DNA from: Faecalicatena sp.
Lineage (GTDB): Bacteria; Bacillota; Clostridia; Lachnospirales; Lachnospiraceae
Length of the DNA stretch: 37,229 nt
Direction: 5' to 3'
NCBI GenBank assembly: GCA_009774255.1
Contig: VSNK01000018.1
Span: 1-37,229 of the forward strand
In this document: one piece after another, positions 25,136 to 33,230 of the stretch
Layout of the letters: every line of letters begins with the position of its first letter
Numbering within the stretch: position 1 is the first letter of the stretch
Program-made: the position numbers and the translations under genes
The notes under the pieces: model-generated
Databases searched by the model: none
What the model saw: the letters and a program-made list of their open reading frames with translations, nothing else
Told to the model about the DNA's origin: nothing

Positions 25136-25170
25136 GCCAGATATTGCAAGTATCTGGCTCTGATTTTTTA
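25134..25170 (+). terminator. Terminator between convergent genes
   Basis: GAGCCAGATA (25134-25143) and TATCTGGCTC (25151-25160) are exact complements around TTGCAAG, followed by TGATTTTTT that runs into the stop codon of the minus-strand gene. Confidence 0.92.
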
Positions 25171-26526
25171 AAATTGAAATTTTCCGATTCCATAGACAGG
25201 AATTGTAAACACAGAACCGTTGATTCCGCCGTGCGTATTCCCCTTTGCAAATAGTACATAATCTGCTTTTTGCCGATCCAGGACTGCCTGTATGGTCTTG
25301 CTGTTGTTTTTTCCGGCTTTGACCTCTACCGCATATGTTTTTTGCCCTTTGATGGTTTTGACAAAAAAATCAAGCTCTCCATTTCCAAGGGTGGCAAATG
25401 CAGGCGTTTCCAGCGCAATCTCACCCGGATGGTTGATCCTGCGCTTCAGATCCAGGTATACGAAATTTTCATTTACAATACCAGAGATGTCGCTTTTGGC
25501 ATAGCCGATCTGTGTCAGGAAATAATTCGTAAGGCCGATATCCATAAAATAGCATCGAGCCTTTGCCCTGAAATTCAGGATACTGCATTCGGTTACTTTT
25601 CCGGCAAACCCGATGATACCAGAGCTGTAAAGCCAGTCGAGGGCACGATTTACAGAGGCTTTGCTGATATTGCTGGAATAGTCCTTTACAACAATGTTTT
25701 GGAGTTCTTCACTTAAGCTGTCTTTATCCAGCCCCTTCTTTTCCTTCACAAGTATCCGGGCCACACAGGAAAACATATTGTCATATACTTCATCATCCAG
25801 GATGTCTTCAAAATACCGTTTGCTCTCCTGGATAAAAAGCTTGATGATCTTGAACAGTACGGCCTGGCAGTCTTCGATGGATCCTGTTTTCAGATACTGC
25901 AGCACTACGGCAGGATATCCGCCGATCATGGAATAAATATAGTACAGTCTGCTCAGTTTTTCATAGGTGTCCTCCGTGCTGTTTCCAAACAGATCCATTT
26001 TTTCATATAAAGGATATTCTTCCATTGCCATAAGGAATTCTTCGAAAGTTAAGGTATGGATCTCAATCGAATCCAAGTCTCCGGCGGAATATTTGAACCC
26101 TTTGTCTAGAATCTTTCCCAGATAACTTCCTGTAATAATAAAATCGCTTTTTAAGCTGCGTGTAAACTCCCGAATCCGATTATAGATCGCCGCCGATTCC
26201 TGGATCTCATCAATGATGACGACAGTATCCGGAGAATCTGTAAAATCAGGCCGATAGCGTCTGATCAACTCATAGACCGGATTTTCACAGATCAGCCCGT
26301 TCTTGATTTCATTTCGCAGATCCTCATATCGCTCAATAAAAAGCTCTCCCGAAAAGTCAAGAAGATTCACATAGATCTTGTTTTTATATTCATTGTCCGC
26401 AAATTTATTGACAAGATATGTTTTTCCAACCTGGCGGGCGCCGGAGACCTCCAGTGTGGAATGGCCGGGCTGCCGTTTCCATGCAAGCAGCCGGTCATAG
26501 GCCTGGCGTTCTAAGTCATCATGCAT
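25168..26526 (-). CDS. AAA_14/DUF4143 ATP-binding protein
   Basis: 452 residues from the ATG at 26524-26526, with GGAGGAAGG directly upstream (a TTG at 26544 would include that site). Walker A SGARQVGKTYL (about 28-38) and Walker B TVVIIDEIQES, then FIITGSYLG, the sensor motif of AAA_14. The C-terminal half has the DUF4143 pattern: a winged-helix-like part, RCYFMDIGLTNYFL, and GELDFFVK...YAVEVKAGKN, a PD-(D/E)XK-like D..ExK site. Such proteins are abundant in anaerobes and of unknown role. The 5' leader contains a fragment of the GTTAC element core (26555-26590). Confidence 0.92.
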   Translation of the reverse strand: MHDDLERQAYDRLLAWKRQPGHSTLEVSGARQVGKTYLVNKFADNEYKNKIYVNLLDFSGELFIERYEDLRNEIKNGLICENPVYELIRRYRPDFTDSPDTVVIIDEIQESAAIYNRIREFTRSLKSDFIITGSYLGKILDKGFKYSAGDLDSIEIHTLTFEEFLMAMEEYPLYEKMDLFGNSTEDTYEKLSRLYYIYSMIGGYPAVVLQYLKTGSIEDCQAVLFKIIKLFIQESKRYFEDILDDEVYDNMFSCVARILVKEKKGLDKDSLSEELQNIVVKDYSSNISKASVNRALDWLYSSGIIGFAGKVTECSILNFRAKARCYFMDIGLTNYFLTQIGYAKSDISGIVNENFVYLDLKRRINHPGEIALETPAFATLGNGELDFFVKTIKGQKTYAVEVKAGKNNSKTIQAVLDRQKADYVLFAKGNTHGGINGSVFTIPVYGIGKFQF

Positions 26527-26548
26527 GTTCCTTCCTCCTATCAATATT

Positions 26549-26590
26549 AGTTGGTCCGAGCATAAAAGTGGGTATTCAGGCTTTCCAATA
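26549..26590. repeat. Fragment of a GTTAC-family element core
   Basis: TTGGTCCGAGCATAAAAGTG and GGTATTCAGGC match the core of the elements at 23150 and 26713 (TTGGTCGGGAGGATGCACAT, AAAAGCTGGTATTCAGGC) with a small deletion. The remainder of 26591-26712 is AT-rich and shows only -10-like sequences (TATACT on the minus strand). Confidence 0.55.
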
Positions 26591-26712
26591 GGGTGTAGTA
26601 TTTATTTAGTATAACAGATATACAACAGTTTTAAAACAATAGGGAAATAAAAAATTTATATTTCACGCGAAGCAGCGAACCGAATAGTCGGCTATGCTTG
26701 CGGGGATAGTTG

Positions 26713-26910
26713 GTTACATGTCACACCCCGACCAATCACCACGCTGATTGGTCGGGAGGATGCACATAAAAGCTGGTATTCAGGCCGCCCATTGCCGTAG
26801 GGCACTGAACGTCCAGTGGACGTTCGCTTAGTGCGGACCGAAGCGGAGCGTAGACATTCAAAATGCGGCCTGAGTTACAGGTCACGCCTGGTCAAGGTGT
26901 GACCTGTAAC
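26713..26910. mobile_element. GTTAC-family palindromic element, 198 bp
   Basis: Ends GTTACATGTCACACC and GGTGTGACCTGTAAC. Exact 8-bp duplication GATAGTTG at 26705-26712 and 26911-26918. Hairpin CCGACCAATCA/TGATTGGTCGG beside the left end, a terminal hairpin at the right (26874-26910), and an internal arm with GAACGTCCA/TGGACGTTC. Very close to the nested copy at 23150, which lacks about 50 bp of the middle. Confidence 0.9.
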
Positions 26911-26948
26911 GATAGTTGATTTGCAGACGTAAAATCCATGGAAGATAG

Positions 26949-26977
26949 TTGAAAACAGGTCTGCGAAAATGTATAAT
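26949..26977 (+). promoter_or_regulatory. Promoter of the HipA/Ycf46 operon, with flanking inverted repeat
   Basis: TTGAAA (26949-26954), 17-bp spacer, TATAAT (26972-26977). TTTGCAGAC (26920-26928) and GTCTGCGAAA (26959-26968) form an inverted repeat around the -35 box that could be an operator. The predicted leader to the first gene is about 190 nt. Confidence 0.75.
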
Positions 26978-27173
26978 AGGAATTGCGCCGAAGCGCAGGC
27001 AGGTCATCATTTTTCGGCGAAATTGGTGACAAATGATAATCATTGTTTGGAATTGAATCACATATCTACTATGGGCTATGAATTGTGGAAAAATAGCAAG
27101 CTCAAACATAGCATACTCAAGCTGTGCAGGATATTTTCCCGCAGTTCCCGGTTCCTTGAAAATGAGGTATACC

Positions 27174-28247
27174 ATGCAGCTGCTGTTAAAAAACGCTCCC
27201 TTACTGGATATCCGGGATGATGGAACCTGTACGGTTCTGGATTTTGACCGGCTTCCGTTTGCGCTCAGAAAGGAAAATATTACATTTGTCGATTTTATGG
27301 AATGGGCATCAAACCGCACGTTGTCCATTGGGCGGAGCTTTGCCAAGGAGATTCTGAACACGCTCCGGCTCTCTCAGACCAACCGGTATGCCGTGTGCAG
27401 GGCATGCAGGGGGCTGAGCCTGGAGGACGCGTACTGGATCCGGCAGGATGGGGATGAAAAGACCTGGGATGAGGTCAGCCTGTTTCGGAACCCGCTGTCT
27501 TTGTATATCACAGAGGTGTCGCTGTCCGGCACCAATGTGCATTATTCCGCAGAGTCCCGGGAGCGGAGCAAGATTCATACGCCGGAACTCACCACGCTGG
27601 GGGCAAGTGCGAAAGGGTGGATCCGTGAGGAGGGGAGGTTGTTTCTCCACAAGGTCGGAAAATATGAGATTCCGGCAGATCAGATTTTGAATGCGCTGAA
27701 TATCCCCCATATCCATTATCAGGTTTCTTCGGAAAAAGAGCTCCAATCCTGTCTGACGGAAGAGCGCAGGCAGTGGATTGAGAGTGTGGGAGACACAGTC
27801 GTGAAGGCGGAGCTGTTCACCTCGGAGGAGTTTTCTATGGTAACTTTTGAAGAATTTCAGATATTCTGCGCGAATTATGGGCTGGATGCGTATGAGGAAG
27901 CAGAAAAAGCAGACCGGGAGTTTTATCTGAAAATGCAGATTGCGGATTATCTTCTGAATAACAATGACAGGCATGAGCAGAACTGGGGATTTTTTATGGA
28001 AAACGCCACCGGAAAGCTGGCAGGCTTTTGCCCCCTGTTCGACCATGACCATGCATTTTCAGGGTATGAAAATGTCATGTCCCAGACCCGGAGGGAAACG
28101 ATGACACTCTATGAAGCTGCGGCTGCCGCCCAGCAAGAGCTGGGAATGGATCTGGGAAGTCTGGATAAGATGGAGCGGCCGGAGTTTTTAAGGGAGGAGC
28201 AGTGGAAAGGGGTATTGGAGAGAAAAGGGAGGCTGTATGGAAAGTGA
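27174..28247 (+). CDS. HipA-like serine/threonine kinase
   Basis: 357 residues from the ATG at 27174 (GAGGT nearby). The N-terminus MQLLLKNAPLLDI fits HipA-like proteins. Kinase features: LFLHKVGKYE with a probable ATP lysine (Lys160), NNNDRHEQNWGF (Asp265, His267, Asn270) as the catalytic loop, and PLFDHDHAF (Asp290) as the metal site. HipA kinases phosphorylate tRNA-charging or other targets and cause dormancy; no HipB-type DNA-binding antitoxin gene is adjacent. The frame is open upstream to 27078, and the other frame upstream reads MGYELWKNSKL, so an N-terminal extension with a frameshift cannot be excluded. It overlaps the radical SAM gene by 11 bp and so is part of that operon. Confidence 0.82.
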   Translation: MQLLLKNAPLLDIRDDGTCTVLDFDRLPFALRKENITFVDFMEWASNRTLSIGRSFAKEILNTLRLSQTNRYAVCRACRGLSLEDAYWIRQDGDEKTWDEVSLFRNPLSLYITEVSLSGTNVHYSAESRERSKIHTPELTTLGASAKGWIREEGRLFLHKVGKYEIPADQILNALNIPHIHYQVSSEKELQSCLTEERRQWIESVGDTVVKAELFTSEEFSMVTFEEFQIFCANYGLDAYEEAEKADREFYLKMQIADYLLNNNDRHEQNWGFFMENATGKLAGFCPLFDHDHAFSGYENVMSQTRRETMTLYEAAAAAQQELGMDLGSLDKMERPEFLREEQWKGVLERKGRLYGK

Positions 28248-28827
28248 AAGAATCAGAATAAACCGAATCATCAAACAATCATCTGCGGAAGGTTTTGGAA
28301 TACGTTTCTGTGTATGGTTCCAGGGATGCAGTATACGATGTCCGGGATGTATGAACTCTGAGATGTGGACAAAAGATGGTGGAAAATTGTATGAGGCATC
28401 GGAAATAGTGAAAGATGTGGCAGAGCAGGGAGATAAAATAGAAGGAATCACAATCTTGGGAGGCGAGCCGTTCGACCAGTTAGATGGATTGTTGTTTTTG
28501 GTAACAGAATGCAAAAATATAGGATATACGGTTATTTTATTTACCGGCTATGTGTATGAAAAACTACTATTACGGAATGACAAAAGGATTATGGATATTT
28601 TTAAAAATACGGATGTACTGATAGATGGACCGTATATGGAAGAAAAAAGGGATTTTTCAAGACCCTGGACAGGCTCATCAAATCAACGATATCTCTTTTT
28701 TACATCAAAGTATACGGAGAAGGATTTGAAACAGGCTAAAAACAGGATAGAGTTAAGGATTTTATCAGACGGAAAAATCATGTTAAACGGCATGGGAAAT
28801 TTATGCCAAGGAACTATCATGAAATAA
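28237..28827 (+). CDS. NrdG-like radical SAM activating enzyme (4Fe-4S single cluster domain)
   Basis: 196 residues; GGGAGG before the ATG, inside the end of the kinase gene. WFQGCSIRCPGCMN carries the CxxxCxxC cluster ligands (Cys31, 35, 38); GITILGGEPFDQ is the SAM-binding GGE motif; FTGYVYE and DVLIDGPY follow the NrdG/PFL-activase pattern. Length is that of anaerobic ribonucleotide reductase activases. These enzymes normally make a glycyl radical on a partner, but no glycyl radical enzyme is encoded nearby, so its substrate should be one of the operon proteins or something else in the cell. That is inference. Confidence 0.9.
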   Translation: MESERIRINRIIKQSSAEGFGIRFCVWFQGCSIRCPGCMNSEMWTKDGGKLYEASEIVKDVAEQGDKIEGITILGGEPFDQLDGLLFLVTECKNIGYTVILFTGYVYEKLLLRNDKRIMDIFKNTDVLIDGPYMEEKRDFSRPWTGSSNQRYLFFTSKYTEKDLKQAKNRIELRILSDGKIMLNGMGNLCQGTIMK

Positions 28828-28902
28828 CTTTTGACTCATGACAGTTCCCGGGCACCAGATTTTCTGGCCGTGAATACAGACAGATGGGGGCGAAAAGCAG
28901 GT

Positions 28903-29127
28903 ATGGCATGCATAAAGATCAGGATCTGCGCGGATGGACTGATTTTCGCGGAGACAAAAGGTATCAAAGGAAAAAAATGTATGGAATATAAGGAACTGAT
29001 TGAAAATCTGACAGGTGCACGGATTTTAGAAGAAGAGTTTACGGAAGAATATGGTCAAAGTGAATACGAGAGTGAAGCTGTGGAAGAGAGGGTACGGGAA
29101 GATGTCCAGATTCGAGGCAACAGTTAA
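28903..29127 (+). CDS. DUF2997-family protein
   Basis: 74 residues from the ATG at 28903; an open frame runs back to 28831 but lacks a ribosome site, and that of 28903 is also weak. The pattern IKIRICADGLIFAETKGIKG then KKCMEYKEL is the DUF2997 signature (I.V.I..DG.I..ET.G.KG.KC). The domain is normally 60-70 residues and is found beside Ycf46-type AAA+ ATPases and Ycf35/DUF1257 proteins in cyanobacteria and elsewhere, as here. A single Cys follows KGKK. The C-terminus (about 20 residues, acidic then VQIRGNS) extends past the usual domain and overlaps the next gene by 26 bp. Confidence 0.8.
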   Translation: MACIKIRICADGLIFAETKGIKGKKCMEYKELIENLTGARILEEEFTEEYGQSEYESEAVEERVREDVQIRGNS

Positions 29128-29758
29128 TAAAATTGTGATTATTGCGTTAAGTTTTATCCCGGTTCTCAGTGGATTAGGGCTGATTTTAGCGGGAATGAGA
29201 TCAAAAAAGAAACAGTGGACGATCATTGGTCTGGCTTATATCATAGTATGCTGTATTGTAATGAGTGTGGATTTTGTAAATATATGTGTCATTATCTGGT
29301 TCGTTTCAATTATACATACGGTGATTATTGGTAAAGAATATTGTATGAGATTAAAAGTATTAAAAGAATCAAAGGATATTTTAGCGGAAAGAGAAAGAGA
29401 GCAGGAGGAAAAAATTTATCAAGAACTCATGGGCGAAGGCAGGAAATCAAAAGAAAGCAGGATAGAAGAAAATGTCCAGACAGCAGTCATGGATATTAAT
29501 TCATGTGGGGAGGCGGAACTTGGAACTGTTCCGGGGATCGGGCTGATCCTGGCTAAGAGAATTATAGATATAAGAAGGGAACAGCCCTTTGAGTCCGTAG
29601 ACGAATTTTATAAAAGAGCAGGAATCAGTGATGAAAAGCAGAAATTAATGGCAAAATATTTGACCTGCAGTGAGTGCAAAGTGAAGGATGTTCAGGAAGA
29701 ACAACTGTCGAAAAGTGAAAGCAGCAGTCATACAATCGGAAGAAGAATTGATATATAA
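29102..29758 (+). CDS. Membrane protein with helix-hairpin-helix (ComEA-like) domain
   Basis: 218 residues from the ATG at 29102. Three membrane helices (about 10-31, 38-58, 60-77) are followed by a charged helical neck (85-125) and a helix-hairpin-helix domain at about 130-190: MDINSCGEAELGTVPGIGLI then LAKRIIDIRRE, the 'IN.A...L..LPGIG...A..I...R' pattern of ComEA/non-specific DNA-binding proteins. The last residues are IGRRIDI, resembling the GGRTIDF end of the AAA+ protein encoded next. It probably anchors the system, or nucleic acid, at the membrane with the HHH domain inside. RBS is GAGAGGG; overlaps the preceding gene. Confidence 0.82.
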   Translation: MSRFEATVNKIVIIALSFIPVLSGLGLILAGMRSKKKQWTIIGLAYIIVCCIVMSVDFVNICVIIWFVSIIHTVIIGKEYCMRLKVLKESKDILAEREREQEEKIYQELMGEGRKSKESRIEENVQTAVMDINSCGEAELGTVPGIGLILAKRIIDIRREQPFESVDEFYKRAGISDEKQKLMAKYLTCSECKVKDVQEEQLSKSESSSHTIGRRIDI

Positions 29759-29770
29759 GGAGTATATTAG

Positions 29771-31432
29771 ATGGAACCACTGAAAACCAGGGAATATATA
29801 TGTAATTTATTAAAAGCGCGCTTTCCTATGCTCTATATTTCTACATGGGAAGAAAACAGAGTGATACAAATAATAGAAGAAATTGCCTCAAATGAAAAGG
29901 AAATCCGGACGCGAAGAAAGGTTTATGTATGGAGTCAGACAGAGGGAATGACTGCTTTTGACGAGAATGTTAACAATACGTTTTCTCCTGATTCCGCATT
30001 GGATTATATTGCCGGATGTAAAGAACCTTCTGTTTTTATACTGAAGGATTTCCATATTTTTCTTAATCCCAGACAGCCGGGGGATTATGCGGTGATAAGA
30101 AGGCTTCGGGATATGGTAAATGTTTTAAGAGAAAGTGAAAAGCCTAAGAATATCATATTTGTCTCTCCGGTTTTGCAGCTTCCCGAAGAGCTTCAAAAGG
30201 AGGTTACGGTTGTAGAGTTTGATCTTCCGACGATTACTGAAATCGAAACGCTTTTTGATGAGATGATCGAAGTTAATGGGGGAAATCCTAATATTAGAAT
30301 CCAGCTTTCCGATGCGGAAAAAAGACAACTTTGCAAGACAGCGCTGGGGCTTACTTTACAGGAGGCGGAGAATGCCCTGGCGCGTGCTATGGTAGAAAAA
30401 GGTCAGTTAACGATACAGGAACTGGACATTATTTTAGAAGAAAAAAGACAGGTTATAAAAAAGACAGGGATTTTAGAGTACATAAAAAGTGACCTCAATG
30501 TGGATGATGTCGGCGGACTGGAAAATCTGAAAAGATGGCTGTTAAAAAGAAATAAATCATGGAAAGAAGAGGCGCAGAAGTATAATATCCCCGCACCGAA
30601 AGGGGTTTTGATCACAGGCGTTCCGGGTTGCGGAAAGAGTTTGACGGCGAAAGCAATCAGTGCAATGTGGCAGTTGCCTTTACTGCGTTTGGATATAGGA
30701 AAGATTTTCAGAGGGCTTGTAGGAAGTTCGGAAGAAAATATGAGAAAAGCAATCAGGACAGCAGAAGCAGTTGCTCCGAGTATTCTGTGGATTGACGAAA
30801 TCGAAAAGGGATTTTCCGGAACTGGTTCGAATGATGGAGGGACATCGTCCCGTATCTTTGGCATGTTTTTGACATGGATGCAGGAAAAAACAAAACCGGT
30901 TTTTGTAATTGCCACAGCGAATAATATAGAGAAACTCCCTTCCGAATTATTAAGAAAAGGAAGGTTTGATGAAATATTTTTTGTTGACCTTCCTACCTTT
31001 AAAGAGAGAATGAAAATTTTCGAGGTTCATTTAAAAAAGAGACTGGTCAACAAGGACATCATAGGCAATATTACATTCAAGGAAGAGGAATTTAGACATT
31101 TAGCAGAAATTACTGAGGGGTTTGTAGGCGCGGAAATTGAGGAAAGCGTGATAGGCGCTTTATTTGAAGCGTTTTCAGAAGACAGAAGAATTGAGCTTTC
31201 TGATTTGGATAAAACCGTACGGAATATGGTTCCATTATCGGTGACACAATCAGAGCAGATAACGAAAATCAGAGAATGGGCTGATGTGAGAGCCGTTGCT
31301 GCCACTGCCAGGGAAGATCGTACGGAATATCAGTCCGAAACCGAGGAAAAATTAAGAGAAGAAATTAAGCATACAGGCAATATAAATGAAAACTTCAGGC
31401 ATTCACGAGGCGGAAGGACAATTGATTTTTAA
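29771..31432 (+). CDS. Ycf46-like AAA+ ATPase
   Basis: 553 residues; AAGGAG ribosome site, 12 bp after the HHH gene. The N-terminal 240 residues (LLKARFPMLYISTWEENRVI ... SVFILKDFHIFL) match the degenerate N-terminal domain of Ycf46 proteins. The AAA+ module begins with DDVGGLENLKRWLLKR; Walker A GVPGCGKS (283-290), Walker B ILWIDEIEKG (338-347), sensor IATANN, arginine fingers in LLRKGRFDEIFF. It is of the classic FtsH/Vps4-like clade, so ring-forming remodelling is expected. The C-terminal extension (about 490-553) is charged and ends GGRTIDF. Ycf46 and its neighbours are conserved in cyanobacteria, where a link to carbon limitation has been proposed, but the biochemical role is not known. 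Confidence 0.9.
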   Translation: MEPLKTREYICNLLKARFPMLYISTWEENRVIQIIEEIASNEKEIRTRRKVYVWSQTEGMTAFDENVNNTFSPDSALDYIAGCKEPSVFILKDFHIFLNPRQPGDYAVIRRLRDMVNVLRESEKPKNIIFVSPVLQLPEELQKEVTVVEFDLPTITEIETLFDEMIEVNGGNPNIRIQLSDAEKRQLCKTALGLTLQEAENALARAMVEKGQLTIQELDIILEEKRQVIKKTGILEYIKSDLNVDDVGGLENLKRWLLKRNKSWKEEAQKYNIPAPKGVLITGVPGCGKSLTAKAISAMWQLPLLRLDIGKIFRGLVGSSEENMRKAIRTAEAVAPSILWIDEIEKGFSGTGSNDGGTSSRIFGMFLTWMQEKTKPVFVIATANNIEKLPSELLRKGRFDEIFFVDLPTFKERMKIFEVHLKKRLVNKDIIGNITFKEEEFRHLAEITEGFVGAEIEESVIGALFEAFSEDRRIELSDLDKTVRNMVPLSVTQSEQITKIREWADVRAVAATAREDRTEYQSETEEKLREEIKHTGNINENFRHSRGGRTIDF

Positions 31433-31446
31433 TATAGGAGGAAAAG

Positions 31447-31899
31447 ATGTCTATTTCATTAGCTTTAATACCTGCGGCGATATTGTTGAAGGTAATTTTA
31501 TTTGACAGAGACTATGAGCAGCTTGCAAAAAGCGGCCCGGCAACTTTAAAAAATATAAAACTTCCGACAAATTATGCCGAGAAGGAACTTCTGACTAAGA
31601 CACTTCGTTCTTTTGATGTGAAAAATTTAAAAGTTGGCAGGGAGAATATTTCCTGCAGGCTTGATGATTGTGATTTGAAATTTGTAAAGGAGTCTGAATG
31701 TTATATGGTTTCAATTCCCAAAATAAAAAATCCGGAAAAATTATTAAAAGAATTGCGGTGTTTAGATGGGTTGTATAAACAAAACCTGCAAGATCAGGTA
31801 TACTGTAGAACAAAAGAAAAAATAAAAGAGAAAGGAATGGAAATTGAATCAGAGGAAGTGTTAGAGGATAACTCTATTGTTTTAACGGTGTTGCTTTAG
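31447..31899 (+). CDS. DUF1257/Ycf35-like protein
   Basis: 150 residues, AGGAGG before the ATG, 14 bp after the AAA+ gene. After a hydrophobic N-terminus (SISLALIPAAILLKVILF) the protein has a charged middle and the C-terminal pattern LYKQNLQDQVYCRTKEKIKE then KGMEIESEEVLEDNSIVLTV, which fits the DUF1257 C-terminus (Y....V...L...G..V..EEV.EDG.I.L.V). DUF1257 (Ycf35) proteins accompany DUF2997 and Ycf46 proteins in other genomes, which supports the call. Similarity in the N-terminal half is weak, so the family assignment leans on context. Confidence 0.65.
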   Translation: MSISLALIPAAILLKVILFDRDYEQLAKSGPATLKNIKLPTNYAEKELLTKTLRSFDVKNLKVGRENISCRLDDCDLKFVKESECYMVSIPKIKNPEKLLKELRCLDGLYKQNLQDQVYCRTKEKIKEKGMEIESEEVLEDNSIVLTVLL

Positions 31900-31916
31900 G
31901 GGGGGACGTGTGACTG

Positions 31917-33230
31917 ATGTATAAAAATGAGATTTTGATACGGAATTTCGGACCGATTGATGAAGCCAGGATAGACTTGAATGATAAATTTCAGATTTTT
32001 ATTGGGGCACAGGCGTCAGGAAAAAGTACGATTTGCAGAGTCGTTTATTTTTGCCAGAAGATCAGAGATTATACTCTGGATTTTCTGATGAGTTCTGAGC
32101 AATTCACAGAAAACCATAAAAATGAGTATTTTAACAATTACTTGAAAAAATTGACAAAGCAATTTATGGGTTGCTTTGGAACCACAAAGCATATGCAGCA
32201 ATTTGAGATTCACTATTGTTTTCAGAAAAAGAGTATACGCATATTTTTAAATGAGGATGGCTATGTGCGGTTCTTTTTGGATACGGAGCTTCGAAACGAA
32301 ATTTATACTTTGATAAGTGAAGCTGCGGACATGTTTTTGAATAAATTCAACCATGAGGTGAGCACGATCATGGACAATATTACAGCCATGGGGGTCATGA
32401 AACGGCACTTAAATGAAGTGCTGTCTTCGCTGTTTGGAAACAAATCAGAAATCATATACGTGCCTGCCGGAAGAAGCCTGCTGGCAACTATGTCAGAGCA
32501 GCTTCAGGATGTATCTGTGGATGAGATGGATCTCACCATGCAGGAATTTATCAGGCTGATTAGAACTACAAAGAGTAAATTTGGAAATAAAATTCCGGAG
32601 ATGGTGGAAGTTTATACAAAAACTGTCAAAGGGCAGATCAATAATCATGCATTGGATCAGGCATATGATCTGATAAAAAGGATTTTAAAGGCGGATTATA
32701 TCAGTGAAAGTGACGGAGAAAAGATTTATTTTGATGAATCTCACTGGGTAAAGCTGATGTATAGTTCCTCGGGGCAGCAGGAAGCTTTATGGATATTAAT
32801 GCTCGCATTTTCCATTATTTTGGAAAAAAGGAATGTATTTTTTATTATAGAAGAACCGGAAGCGCACCTATTTCCTATTGCGCAAAAAGAGATGGTGAGT
32901 CTCATTTCTTTGATGTCGAATGTGACCGGAAGCAAAGTGATTATAACAACACACAGCCCATATATTCTTACATCAATCAACATTTTATTGTATTCGGAAA
33001 AAGTGGAAGGCTCGCATTCTAAAAATGAAAAGACAGTGATTCCAAGAAGTCTGCGGGTTTCTTATGATACGTTTGCGGCATATAAAGTGGGAAAATTTGG
33101 AAAATCTGTGGAATCATTGCTTGACAGCGAGAGCCATATGATTTATACGGATTATATTGATGAAGTTTCTGCGATTACGAATTCAGAATTGGATAAACTG
33201 ATGGATATGGAGATGGAAGATGATCTGTGA
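31917..33230 (+). CDS. ABC/OLD-type AAA ATPase without TOPRIM domain
   Basis: 437 residues; GGGGGG ribosome site. Starts with the RecF/SMC-like IRNFGPIDEARIDL; Walker A IGAQASGKST (29-38), signature YSSSGQQEAL (about 282-291), Walker B VFFIIEEPEAHLFP (about 306-319), H-loop IITTHSPYIL (about 342-351). The lid between the two halves is a helical segment of about 240 residues, and the last 90 residues are not TOPRIM. This is the ATPase type seen in paired anti-phage systems (PtuA, AriA, GajA) where a second protein supplies the nuclease. The next gene, overlapping by 11 bp, looks like that nuclease. Confidence 0.88.
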   Translation: MYKNEILIRNFGPIDEARIDLNDKFQIFIGAQASGKSTICRVVYFCQKIRDYTLDFLMSSEQFTENHKNEYFNNYLKKLTKQFMGCFGTTKHMQQFEIHYCFQKKSIRIFLNEDGYVRFFLDTELRNEIYTLISEAADMFLNKFNHEVSTIMDNITAMGVMKRHLNEVLSSLFGNKSEIIYVPAGRSLLATMSEQLQDVSVDEMDLTMQEFIRLIRTTKSKFGNKIPEMVEVYTKTVKGQINNHALDQAYDLIKRILKADYISESDGEKIYFDESHWVKLMYSSSGQQEALWILMLAFSIILEKRNVFFIIEEPEAHLFPIAQKEMVSLISLMSNVTGSKVIITTHSPYILTSINILLYSEKVEGSHSKNEKTVIPRSLRVSYDTFAAYKVGKFGKSVESLLDSESHMIYTDYIDEVSAITNSELDKLMDMEMEDDL

